Source: Limisphaera sp049537155 | Lineage (GTDB): Bacteria; Verrucomicrobiota; Verrucomicrobiia; Limisphaerales; Limisphaeraceae | Assembly (NCBI RefSeq): GCF_049537155.1 | Contig: NZ_JBMVQZ010000007.1 | Coordinates: 1-64,000 of the forward strand | Direction: 5' to 3' | DNA: 64,000 bases | In this document: positions 9,001 through 16,398 of the stretch, piece after piece | Numbering within the stretch: position 1 is the first letter of the stretch | Layout of the letters: the number at the start of each line of letters is the position of its first letter | Translations under genes and position numbers: made by a program | The notes under the pieces: generated by a model | Seen by the model: the letters and a program-made list of their open reading frames with translations, nothing else | Database searches by the model: none | What the model was told of the DNA's origin: nothing

Positions 9001-9136
9001 TGCGAGGTTATGTGTGGCGGGTTTACGGTCGGTGGGGATTCCGGCGCGGTTACGGGGTCCGGGTGTGGTTGAGTACTGGGACGGGGTGGATTGGCGTGAG
9101 GTGGAGCCGGTGGTGGCGGAGGTGGGGGAGCGGTGA
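6080..9136 (+). CDS. Giant O-antigen-ligase-like membrane protein with extra C-terminal domains (about 1018 aa)
   Basis: Residues about 35-530 hold at least ten hydrophobic helices. Within them a 'GFWGHPNDAGLL' stretch and a later Arg-rich loop with 'WLGWGW' and 'NEYLELAVHGGW' match the Wzy_C/O-antigen ligase superfamily. Residues about 550-750 are soluble, with an alpha/beta-hydrolase-like look ('VIYVNGPG', 'VVWVGWD'). Two more helices lie near 770 and 820. The last 190 residues resemble a transglutaminase-like domain ('GIPARL', 'YWDGVDWREVEP'), but the usual catalytic Cys and His are not visible. The start (ATG 6080 or GTG 6074) overlaps the upstream gene. The substrate is unknown; a role in surface glycan or glycoprotein assembly is inferred. 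Confidence 0.72.
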   Translation: MDAEGQDRVTPPGEGGWPAAGRGPEVRPAAWSVGCKGAWRVALASPAWCVVVGLVLAAEPAWRYMRPWRWLGETLREVRAAVMDPSTQWMATLTLGLYVLVFYLWSTGWRVGWRERWRSGWTWLVFCLGVSAVSYFWSYGLGDHGVAYVAWLGGVVLGWGMVLWAGGGAGAVRPGRALYLMGLLMGWLVLLATVEPGGGRSYRYREVERWSGFWGHPNDAGLLMALAVVLAVGWLWAWPAYARWRLREAGRGGSSPALWLWVAWGWSYGLMVLGICGAGWWKSYSRGAWLSAGVGAVVLLVRLPRAERSRREAARLAGWAVALGLVLFGLGYWYLRDSEAPWVRRIYSVVNPDDFSWRNRVAGWESALRMSADRPWLGWGWVSASSVERAFYAHDGPAELGAVGLNEYLELAVHGGWASLGLLVAAVVWFWRGSVQGRDRVGAEGEVLRRVAGAAVAGATVLLVGFWFNGGLESLCTGTWVWMLLGLGAAAGGGAVRGTRPVPGRGAGMMWVGALGLVWGGLVVWAKAGDGFERERMSFGSGSDRMEVWLVRPRGCPGAGMPRVIYVNGPGVEWRVWGPHAVQMASVGMEVVAVTLGQGDWEGAASGLGRLRLWMAERGGGENARVVWVGWDATGAEVLRILAREGWQDPWVWVETGRGQSLGDMVGDVWLKGRWGMLGRGEWVAGGWTGAWGEVQMDMVVRALRKAGADLRGTRVSWVGQEGLDQERLVFRVVGERCVRLWVGETGWVPTMVGRGSGKRWPWWVMLVPAGIWLAGWGWWSRWRGMRREPRRGSGAVASGRGHLEGVTCWVRVTTLGLAGVLGLWHGFHVWLWSRPAEERTLGLVRARLVMREDRWDFGELLKRVDWRGHPWRVWLEHAHLASYNRRLVNWAVPDEEYVRWVLDPRLDESDSGAGEWRRWMWERLYPRVRREVAIKRAVGVVTGYLRSRVGVAPWGEKEVEKMWRVGWATEAGFARLCVAGLRSVGIPARLRGPGVVEYWDGVDWREVEPVVAEVGER

Positions 9137-9190
9137 TGAGGGGCGAGGTGGTTCCTTGCCGGGTGTGGGTGGGCCCGACATAATGCGGGC

Positions 9191-10492
9191 GTGCTGGACA
9201 TCAAACAGATTCGCGAGGCGACGGATTTTGTGCGTGAGCGGCTGGCGAGCCGGGGTGGCGGGGAGGAGTCGTTGGTGGATGAGGTGCTGGAGTTGGACGA
9301 GCGACGGCGCCGGCTGCTGGCGGAGGTTGAGGCTTTGAAGGCGGAGCGGAACCGGGTGTCGAAAGAGATCGGCCGGTTGCTGGCGGAGGGGAAGCGGGAG
9401 GAGGCGGAGGCGCGGAAGCGGGAGACGCGTTCGTTGGGGGATCGGATTGCGGAGCTGGACCGGCAGGTTGGGGAGGTGGAGGCGGCCCGGGAGGCGTTGA
9501 TGTTGCGGATGCCGAATTTGCCGCATGAGAGCGTGCCGGTGGGGCGGTCGGCGGAGGAGAACGTGGTGGTGCGGGTGTTTGGGGAGCCGGCGCGGCATGC
9601 GTTTGGGCCGAAGACACACGTCGAATTGTGTGAGCGGCTGGGGTTGGTGGATTTTGCGCGGGCGGCGAAGGTGTCGGGGAGCGGTTTTGCGTTGTATACG
9701 GGCCGGGGGGCGCGCTTGGAACGAGCGCTGATCCAGTTCATGCTGGATTTGCACACGCGGGAGCATGGGTACACGGAGGTGTGGCCACCGTTGATGGTGG
9801 GGCCGGCGTGTTTGGAGGGTGTGGGTCAGTTTCCGAAGTTCAAGGATCAGTACTACGGGGTGGCCGAGGGGGACGACCCGTCGAATCTGGGTCGGTTGTA
9901 TCTGATTCCGACGGCGGAGACGGTGGTGGCGAATCTTCATCGGGAGGAGATTTTGCGGGAGGGGGACCTGCCGATTCGGTACTGTGCTTACACGCCGTGT
10001 TTTCGCGGGGAGGCGGGTGCGGCGGGTGTGGGGACGCGGGGGCTGATTCGGATGCATCAGTTTGACAAGGTGGAGCTGATCCAGGTGGTGCGGCCGGAGG
10101 ATGGGTACGAGGCGCACGAGGCGATGGTGCGGCATGCGGAGCGGGTGTTGCAGTTGCTGGGTTTGCATTACCGGGTGGTGTTGTTGTGCACGGGGGATCT
10201 GGGGTTTGCCAGTGCCAAGACGTACGATTTGGAGGTTTGGGCGCCGGGGCAGGGGACGTATTTGGAGGTGTCGAGTGTATCGAACTGCGAGGAGTTCCAG
10301 GCGCGTCGGATGCGGTTGCGGTACAAGGACTGTCAGGGTGTGAACCGGCATCCGCATGTGTTGAACGGGAGCGGGACGGCCCTGGCGCGGTTGTACGTGG
10401 CGTTGGTGGAGACGTATCAGCAGGCGGACGGGTCGGTGCTGATCCCGGAGGCTGTGCGACCGTACTTCGGTGAGGAACGGATCACGCCGTGA
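9191..10492 (+). CDS. serS: Serine--tRNA ligase
   Basis: Charges tRNA-Ser (and tRNA-Sec) with serine in the cytoplasm. Residues about 27-110 form the long antiparallel coiled coil that grips the tRNA variable arm. The class II core follows, with motif 2 around 'FRGEAGAAGVGTRGL..MHQF' and motif 3 at 'GSGTALARL'. At 433 residues it has normal family length. It starts with GTG, only 54 bases after the preceding gene, and its stop overlaps the GTG start of glgA by four bases, so the two are co-transcribed. Confidence 0.97.
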   Translation: MLDIKQIREATDFVRERLASRGGGEESLVDEVLELDERRRRLLAEVEALKAERNRVSKEIGRLLAEGKREEAEARKRETRSLGDRIAELDRQVGEVEAAREALMLRMPNLPHESVPVGRSAEENVVVRVFGEPARHAFGPKTHVELCERLGLVDFARAAKVSGSGFALYTGRGARLERALIQFMLDLHTREHGYTEVWPPLMVGPACLEGVGQFPKFKDQYYGVAEGDDPSNLGRLYLIPTAETVVANLHREEILREGDLPIRYCAYTPCFRGEAGAAGVGTRGLIRMHQFDKVELIQVVRPEDGYEAHEAMVRHAERVLQLLGLHYRVVLLCTGDLGFASAKTYDLEVWAPGQGTYLEVSSVSNCEEFQARRMRLRYKDCQGVNRHPHVLNGSGTALARLYVALVETYQQADGSVLIPEAVRPYFGEERITP

Positions 10493-11994
10493 GCGCGGGT
10501 ACGCAGGCGAGCGCGGGGCGTCCGTTGCGGGTGCTGCTGGCCAGCAGCGAGGTGCATCCGTATTCGAAGACGGGCGGGCTTGCGGACATGACGGGTGCGC
10601 TGGGACGTGCGCTGGCGCGGATGGGGCACCGGGTGGGGATCGTGAAGCCGTTGTTTCGCGGGGTGCGGGAGCGTTTTCCGGGGTTGCGGCGCGTGGATTG
10701 GCGGTTTGACCTGCCGTTGGGGGACCGGCGGGTGGACGCGGAGCTGTGGTTGCATGAGCCGGAGCGCGGCCTGGCGGTGTATTTCATCGGGCACGATGGG
10801 TATTTCAACCGGGCCGGGTTGTACAACGAGAACGGGCGGGACTATGCGGACAATGCGGAACGGTTCATTTTCTTTTCGAAGTGCGTGGTGCATCTGGCGC
10901 GGTATCTGCCGTGGCGGCCGGAGGTGGTGCACGTGCATGACTGGCAGACGGCGTTGGTGGCGTTGTTGGTGCAGCACGAGCGTCGCTGGGGCGGTTGGTC
11001 CGAAGCGCCACGGACGTGTCTGACGATTCACAATCTGGCCTATCAGGGGTATTTCCCCGGTTGGACGTACGGACTTACGAATTTGCCGTGGTCGTATTTT
11101 CATCCGGAGTGTGCGGAGGCGTACGGGCAGTTGAACTGTTTGAAGGCGGGGATCGCGACGGCGGACCGGTTGACGACGGTGAGCCCGCGGTATGCGCGGG
11201 AGATTTTGACGGAGGAATTCGGGGAGGGTTTGGCGTGGTTGTTGCGGCGGCGGCAGGCGCATTTGCGGGGGATTTTGAACGGGGTGGATTATGAGGAGTG
11301 GAACACGGAGCACAACCCTCATCTGCCGGCCTCTTACTCGGTGCAGGACTTGTCCGGGAAGGCGGTGGTGAAGCGTGCGTTGTTGCGGGAGGTGGGGCTG
11401 CCGGAGGAGGAGGGGGTACCGTTGTTCGGCACGGTGACGCGGCTGGCGGAGCAGAAGGGTTTGGACATTCTGTTGCCGGCGTTGCACGAGATGCTGGCGG
11501 CGCGGATGCGGTTTGTGTTGTTGGGGAGCGGGGATGCGGGGTATGTGGAGGCGTTGGAGCGGTTGCGGGAGCGGTATCCGGGGAAGGTGGCGATCCGGAT
11601 CGGTTTCGACCCGGGTTTGGCGCATCGGATCGAAGCGGGCTGTGATTTTTATCTGATGCCGTCGCGGTTCGAGCCGTGTGGTTTGAACCAGATGTACAGT
11701 TTGCGTTACGGGACGGTGCCGATTGTGCGTGCGGTGGGCGGGTTGGACGACACGGTGGTGGATGCACGCGAGTCGGTGGAGCGGGCCAACGGGATCAAAT
11801 TTCACGAGTACAGCGCGGCGGCGCTGGCGCATGCGATTCGGAAGGCCCTGGTGTTGTACGGGCATCCGGCGTTGTTGCACCGGTACCGGGTCAACGGCAT
11901 GCAGGTGGATTTCAGTTGGGTGCGGACGGCCGGTGGATATGAGGAGGTGTATCGTGAGGCGTTGGCATCTCCGCCGGTTGTATGGGGCGGGTGA
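10489..11994 (+). CDS. glgA: Glycogen synthase (ADP-glucose type)
   Basis: Transfers glucose from ADP-glucose to the growing alpha-1,4-glucan. The GT5 signature Lys27-Thr-Gly-Gly-Leu near the N-terminus is intact, as are 'HVHDWQTALV' in the first Rossmann half and the donor-binding 'PSRFEPCGLNQ' with 'GGLDDTV' in the second. At 501 residues it is slightly longer than E. coli GlgA because of a short N-terminal extension. The GTG start overlaps the serS stop (GTGA). No other glycogen gene is in the window. Confidence 0.95.
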   Translation: MSAGTQASAGRPLRVLLASSEVHPYSKTGGLADMTGALGRALARMGHRVGIVKPLFRGVRERFPGLRRVDWRFDLPLGDRRVDAELWLHEPERGLAVYFIGHDGYFNRAGLYNENGRDYADNAERFIFFSKCVVHLARYLPWRPEVVHVHDWQTALVALLVQHERRWGGWSEAPRTCLTIHNLAYQGYFPGWTYGLTNLPWSYFHPECAEAYGQLNCLKAGIATADRLTTVSPRYAREILTEEFGEGLAWLLRRRQAHLRGILNGVDYEEWNTEHNPHLPASYSVQDLSGKAVVKRALLREVGLPEEEGVPLFGTVTRLAEQKGLDILLPALHEMLAARMRFVLLGSGDAGYVEALERLRERYPGKVAIRIGFDPGLAHRIEAGCDFYLMPSRFEPCGLNQMYSLRYGTVPIVRAVGGLDDTVVDARESVERANGIKFHEYSAAALAHAIRKALVLYGHPALLHRYRVNGMQVDFSWVRTAGGYEEVYREALASPPVVWGG

Positions 11995-12041
11995 AGTGCC
12001 GGTGATGCGGTGTGGTCGGGGGGTGCCGAGGGTGCGGCCGG

Positions 12042-13217
12042 TCACTTCAGTTCGAGATGGTCGCGCGAGGGGAGTTTGGGGAAGGGTTTGTGGGGTTCGG
12101 TTTGGTACCAGTAGGCGACGGAGGCGATGTCGTCGCGGAGTTTGAGGTAGCGGCCTCCGGAGCGCCAACCAAGGGCCTGGATGGTGACGCGGAGATCTTT
12201 TTCGAAGCGGATCGGGTCGGGGATGTGCCAACGGTACAGGCCGAAGCGTTGCTGGGAGTCGTAGAGGCCGTCGGGTCGGATGACCTGGGGCAGTCCGGTG
12301 TAGGGTCCTGAGAATTCGGTGTAGCGGTGTTTTCCGTCCGGGCCGACGGTGTCGAAGTTATAGGATCCGCAGAAGTAATCTTCGGTGCCGGTGCCGCAGA
12401 TGGTGGGATAGTCCCTGTCGCCATCGATGTAGAACTTGATTTCTCCTTCTCCCCACCAGCCGGTGCTGTGGACTTCCCAGGCGAGGTAGGTGCCGACGTA
12501 GTGGCCGCGACCTTCGACGCCGTCGAGAATGGTGTAGAGGCCCGGTTCTTCGAGCGGGTCTTCGCGGCGGAACCGGGCATGGAAATAGGCGGCGTCGTCG
12601 GGGACCTCGGTGAGGACGTAATCGATCTGGTAATAGATGGTGATGGGGGCGTCATTGAGGTTCTCGAGGGTGAGGCGTGCGCGTTTGCGGAAGGGCATGG
12701 GCCAGTAACAGTTGAAGGCGCTGCCGGGGTTGACGCAGACGGCAAGCGAATTGATCTGGCAGTAGCGGGCCCAGCCACAGGCAAAGAAGTCGCCCAAGGG
12801 GACCTCCACCGAGGGCTCGGTTTCGTCGTCCCAGTACATGCGGAGGATCATGAAGCGGGTGCGGTCGAGCGGGGCCGGGGTGAGCCAGATGTGTTGGATG
12901 CATCCGGGGCCCTGGATGTCGGCGAGGGTGAAGGTGGTGTCGGGCGCGATGCGAACGTAGGGGGAGATTTTCCAGCCCGGCCCGAGATCGCGTGCGGCGT
13001 TTTTGGCGGGGCCATCCACGGCCATTCCACCCTTGCCTTTTTCGCCGGTGAAGTTCTCGGGGCTGATGGAGCGGGAACGGGCCGGGGAGAGCCGGTAGAG
13101 GTTGCCGAGGTGGACGCCGACGCCGTTGAAGGGAGGTTCGGCCGGTGAGGCGAGGGGCGGAAGGGTGAGGAGGCATGCGATGAACCCGAGGATGGTGTGA
13201 TGGAGTCGCGTTTTCAT
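12042..13217 (-). CDS. Secreted glycoside hydrolase family 172 (DUF2961) protein
   Basis: Residues 1-25 are a signal peptide ending in Ala-Ser-Pro-Ala. The body shows DUF2961/GH172 marks: an acidic-aromatic sheet region around 'MYWDDETEPSVEVPLGDFF', the 'GTGTEDYF' motif, and a later 'HIPDPIRF'. Characterised GH172 enzymes act on fructofuranosyl or arabinofuranosyl linkages and assemble as phage-capsid-like folds; the substrate here is unknown. At 391 residues it has normal length. ATG 13217 is chosen because it begins the signal peptide. It is convergent with glgA and lies in front of a sugar kinase on the same strand, 205 bases apart. Confidence 0.85.
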   Translation of the reverse strand: MKTRLHHTILGFIACLLTLPPLASPAEPPFNGVGVHLGNLYRLSPARSRSISPENFTGEKGKGGMAVDGPAKNAARDLGPGWKISPYVRIAPDTTFTLADIQGPGCIQHIWLTPAPLDRTRFMILRMYWDDETEPSVEVPLGDFFACGWARYCQINSLAVCVNPGSAFNCYWPMPFRKRARLTLENLNDAPITIYYQIDYVLTEVPDDAAYFHARFRREDPLEEPGLYTILDGVEGRGHYVGTYLAWEVHSTGWWGEGEIKFYIDGDRDYPTICGTGTEDYFCGSYNFDTVGPDGKHRYTEFSGPYTGLPQVIRPDGLYDSQQRFGLYRWHIPDPIRFEKDLRVTIQALGWRSGGRYLKLRDDIASVAYWYQTEPHKPFPKLPSRDHLELK

Positions 13218-13422
13218 GGCGATGTTCACGGGTTGAGGTTTGGACGGACTGGTTTGCGGGCCGGTTGGTGAGGCCGGTCCGGGCGGGAGGATGCAGCCGC
13301 GGTGGAGGTTTGGCAACACCGGTGTGGTGGCGGGGGGGCAGGGTGTGGCGGCGGCCCGGGGCGGGCGGTGGCGTGTGGGTCGGGGTGTGTGTGTGGTTGT
13401 GGTGTTTCGGGTGGGGGCGGGA

Positions 13423-14523
13423 TCAGCGTTGGACGCGTGCGCTGCCGCCGGCGACGAGTTTTTCGACCTCGGCGAGTGTGGCCATGGAGGTGTCGCCCGG
13501 GGTGGTCATGGCGAGGGCGCCGTGGGCGGCGCCGAGTTCGACGGCTCGTTGGGGGTCGGCACCGGTCATGAGGCCGTAGATGAAGCCGGAGGCGAAGCTG
13601 TCGCCGCCGCCGACGCGGTCGAGGATTTCAAGGTCGGGGTAGGACCGGCTTTGGTAGAACTGTCCGTTGACCCAGGCGATGGCGCCCCAGTCGTTTCGTG
13701 TGGCGGTTTTGGCGGCGCGGAGGGTGGTGGCGACGGCCTTGAAGTTGGGGTATTCCCGGACGGCGCGTTGGATCATGCGTTGGAAGGCGGAGACGTCGAG
13801 GTGGAGGAGGTTGGGGTCGGTGCCTTCGACCTCGAGGCCGAGGCAGGCGGTAAAGTCTTCCTCGTTGCCGAGCATGACGTCCACGTGGCGGGCGATCTGG
13901 CGGTTGACCTCGCGTGCGCGTGCCTGGCCGCCGACGGCTTTCCAGAGGCTGGGGCGGTAATTGAGGTCGTAGCTGACGATGACACCGTGCTGGCGGGCTT
14001 TTTGGACGGCCTCGAGTGCGAGTGCGGCGGTGGTTTCGCTGAGGCCGGCGAAGATGCCGCCGGTGTGGAACCAGCGCACGCCGCGCCGGCCGAAGATGTC
14101 GTCCCAGTCGAAGTCGCCGGGCTTGAGCTGGCTGGCGGCGGAGTGGCCGCGGTCGGAGACGCCGAGGGCGGCGCGGACGCCGAAGCCGCGTTCGGTGAAG
14201 TTGAGGCCGTTGCGTGCGGTGCGGCCGACGCCGTCGAAGGGGCGCCAGAGGATGAACTCGGTGCTGACGCCTCCCTGGAGGACGCAATCTTCGAGGAGAC
14301 GGCCGACTTCGTTGTCCACGAAGGCGGTGCAGACGGCGGTGCGGAGCCCGAAGCACCGGCGGAGGCCGCGGGCGACGTTGTATTCGCCGCCGCCTTCCCA
14401 GACGCGGAACCAGCGGGTGGCGCGGATCCGGCCCTCGCCGGGGTCGAGTCGGAGCATGATTTCGCCGAGGGCGACGAGGTCGTAGGTGCACTGTCCGGCC
14501 GGTTTGAGGTTCAGGATGCTCAT
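13423..14523 (-). CDS. kdgK: PfkB-family sugar kinase, probably 2-dehydro-3-deoxygluconokinase
   Basis: A ribokinase-fold enzyme of 366 residues. The N-terminal 'VALGEIMLRLDPGEG' and 'EGGGEYNVARGL' substrate loop are those of KDG kinases, and the C-terminal anion hole is Gly-Gly-Gly-Asp308-Ser-Phe with Asp308 as catalytic base. It would phosphorylate 2-keto-3-deoxygluconate, the common intermediate of uronate and pectin breakdown. The N-terminal motif favours KdgK over fructokinase or ribokinase, but specificity is not proven. It is upstream of the GH172 gene on the same strand, so sugar catabolism is a reasonable setting. Confidence 0.8.
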   Translation of the reverse strand: MSILNLKPAGQCTYDLVALGEIMLRLDPGEGRIRATRWFRVWEGGGEYNVARGLRRCFGLRTAVCTAFVDNEVGRLLEDCVLQGGVSTEFILWRPFDGVGRTARNGLNFTERGFGVRAALGVSDRGHSAASQLKPGDFDWDDIFGRRGVRWFHTGGIFAGLSETTAALALEAVQKARQHGVIVSYDLNYRPSLWKAVGGQARAREVNRQIARHVDVMLGNEEDFTACLGLEVEGTDPNLLHLDVSAFQRMIQRAVREYPNFKAVATTLRAAKTATRNDWGAIAWVNGQFYQSRSYPDLEILDRVGGGDSFASGFIYGLMTGADPQRAVELGAAHGALAMTTPGDTSMATLAEVEKLVAGGSARVQR

Positions 14524-14681
14524 AGGTCGTGCGTTGGGTCGTTTGTTATTTGCCGGGGGCAGAATGTTGGAGGGAGGGGTGTGGGATTCAACTGTGTTTT
14601 GCCGGGGTGGGGGGCTGGGTCGGCGGGGCGTGGGGGATTTGTGCGGTTGAGGCGGGGGTCGGGGCGTTTATACTGCGTGGC

Positions 14682-15188
14682 ATGGTGCGCGTGGGTATCG
14701 GGTACGATGTGCATGCGTTGGTGGAGGGACGCCGGCTGGTGCTGGGTGGTGTGGAGATTCCGCATGCCCGGGGTTTGGAGGGGCATTCGGATGCGGACGC
14801 GTTGATGCACGCGATTTGTGATGCGGTTCTGGGCGCGGTGGGTGCGGGCGACATCGGACAGTTGTTTCCCAACACCGATCCACGGTGGAAGGACGTGCCG
14901 AGCCGGGTGTTTTTGGAGGAGGCGGCCCGGCAGGTGCGGGCGCGTGGGGGGCGGATTCTGAACGTGGACGCCACGGTGCTGGCGCAGCGGCCGCGGCTGG
15001 CTCCGCACGTGGCGGCGATGCGGGAGCGGATCGCGTCGGCCCTGGGCGTGTCCCCGGCGCAGGTGGGGGTGAAGGCCACGACGAACGAGGGACTGGGTTT
15101 TGTGGGGCGGGAGGAAGGGATTGCGGCGATGGCGGTGGCGGCGGTGGAGCTGCCCGGGGAGGATGCCGCGCCGGGTGGCGCGGCGTGA
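14682..15188 (+). CDS. ispF: 2-C-methyl-D-erythritol 2,4-cyclodiphosphate synthase
   Basis: Fifth step of the MEP isoprenoid pathway, releasing CMP to form the cyclic diphosphate. The zinc ligands Asp9, His11 (in GYDVH) and His43 are present, with 'GHSDADAL' and the 'TTNEGLGFVGR' substrate loop. The predicted 168 residues match the family; an upstream in-frame extension is not conserved sequence, so ATG 14682 is used. The gene is divergent from the sugar kinase and is followed after 44 bases by a small gene. ispE of the same pathway lies at 36.8 kb, not adjacent. Confidence 0.95.
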   Translation: MVRVGIGYDVHALVEGRRLVLGGVEIPHARGLEGHSDADALMHAICDAVLGAVGAGDIGQLFPNTDPRWKDVPSRVFLEEAARQVRARGGRILNVDATVLAQRPRLAPHVAAMRERIASALGVSPAQVGVKATTNEGLGFVGREEGIAAMAVAAVELPGEDAAPGGAA

Positions 15189-15232
15189 GGGGGCGTGCAC
15201 GGTGTGGACGCGGGTGAGGAACGGGTTCGGAG

Positions 15233-15502
15233 ATGGCCAAGGCGGAGATCAGTTGGAAACGAAAGCTGGCGGACGGGACGAAGATCCAGGTTTATGCGCA
15301 CTTGGTGGGGGGCGAATGGCGTTTTTATCAGCGCACGCGGCGGTATGAACGTTGGGAACCGGTCGCGGAGCCCCCGTTGGAGGACTGGCTGGCGTTGTTG
15401 GACGCGATCCGGCGGATGATTCCACGCCGGCGATACCAGCCGGAGGACGAGCGGCGGTTGGTGCGCCAGATTCGGGAGCGTTTTCCGGAGGTGGGGTTGT
15501 GA
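15233..15502 (+). CDS. Small conserved-looking hypothetical protein (89 aa)
   Basis: Not assigned to a family. It is a soluble, basic, Trp/Tyr-rich protein with no signal peptide, beginning with an alternating pattern ('WKRKLADGTKIQVYAHLVGG') that suggests a small beta sheet and ending in a charged helix. It sits 44 bases behind ispF in the same direction, so it is probably co-transcribed with it. The gene ends convergent with the batE-like gene. Confidence 0.6.
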   Translation: MAKAEISWKRKLADGTKIQVYAHLVGGEWRFYQRTRRYERWEPVAEPPLEDWLALLDAIRRMIPRRRYQPEDERRLVRQIRERFPEVGL

Positions 15503-15570
15503 GGGCCGGCGCGTGTGAGAGGGTGTAGCGGCGGCGCTCAGGGGCGGAGGGAAGCCGCCTGGTTGGGGAA

Positions 15571-16398
15571 TCATGTGGTTTCGGGGATCCAGAGGGCGGA
15601 TCGGGGCATCCAACCGGAGCGGGAACCGTCTGCGGTGACGCGGACCCAGTCGTCTTTTTGTTCGAGGACGCGCACTTCGGCGCCGTCGTGGAGCTCGAGC
15701 AGGACGGGTGATTCGTCGAAGGGACCGTTGCGCACGGGTGTGGAGGTTTGGAGGACGACGGCCGGGCGCCCGTGTTTCCAGAGGTGGAAGGCGGCCGTGA
15801 GGAGGGCGAGGTTGCCGAGGGTGAGGATGCCGCAGATCCAGAGGGCGGTGCGGAGTCGGGGGCGCCATGCGGGCCGGTAATGGCCGGCCATGAGGAGGAG
15901 CATCGTGAGCCAGAAGGGAATTACGGTGGCCCAGGTCCATTCGTTGAGGGTCAACCGTTGGAGGAGGGTTTGAATCGGTTCGGGCTGGAGAGAAGGCCCG
16001 TGCACCTGTTGTCGGGCAAAGTTCAAATTGTTCCGGATTTCGGGGTCGCGCGGGGCCAGTTCAAGCGCCTGGCGCCAACTGGCGATGGCGCGGCCGATGC
16101 GGCCGGCTTTGAACCAGGCGTTGCCGCGGTTGTAGAGGATTGCGGCGCTGCAGAGGCCGCGGGCGAGCAACTCTTCGTATGCCCGGGCGGCTTCCTCGTA
16201 GCGGCCCTGTTCGTAAAGGTGATTGGCCCGATCGAAGGCGGCGGCGGGTTCCGGTTCGGTGGCCGGGGCGAGGCAGGGGAGCAAGAGGAAAAGGGCGGAG
16301 AGCAGGCTGGCGAGGGTGGGGAGGCTGGCGAATCGAGCCGATGGAGGGCGGGGTTGGGACGGCGGGGTTGTGATCTTCTGGGGGCGGTGCGGGTTCAT
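15571..16398 (-). CDS. batE: BatE-like TPR and SH3 domain membrane protein
   Basis: Residues 25-47 are a signal/anchor. Residues about 52-125 hold two or three tetratricopeptide units ('AILYNRGNAWFKAGRIGRAI' is clear). Two helices follow near 150-170 and 183-205, and residues 215-275 form a bacterial SH3 domain ending in 'GWMPRSALW'. This layout is that of BatE in the Bacteroides aerotolerance operon. The start overlaps the batD stop by four bases. The partners batA, batB, batC and the MoxR ATPase are absent here, so the name rests on layout and on the batD neighbour. Confidence 0.7.
   Translation of the reverse strand: MNPHRPQKITTPPSQPRPPSARFASLPTLASLLSALFLLLPCLAPATEPEPAAAFDRANHLYEQGRYEEAARAYEELLARGLCSAAILYNRGNAWFKAGRIGRAIASWRQALELAPRDPEIRNNLNFARQQVHGPSLQPEPIQTLLQRLTLNEWTWATVIPFWLTMLLLMAGHYRPAWRPRLRTALWICGILTLGNLALLTAAFHLWKHGRPAVVLQTSTPVRNGPFDESPVLLELHDGAEVRVLEQKDDWVRVTADGSRSGWMPRSALWIPETT

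Noticed and set aside
11995..12041. Hairpin between glgA and the GH172 gene
   Set aside because: GAAGTGCCGG and CCGGTCACTTC can pair imperfectly, but there is no T tract and the loop is long; not called as a terminator.
10417..12231. 604-codon minus-strand frame opposite glgA
   Set aside because: Antisense of glgA, which has intact GT5 motifs.
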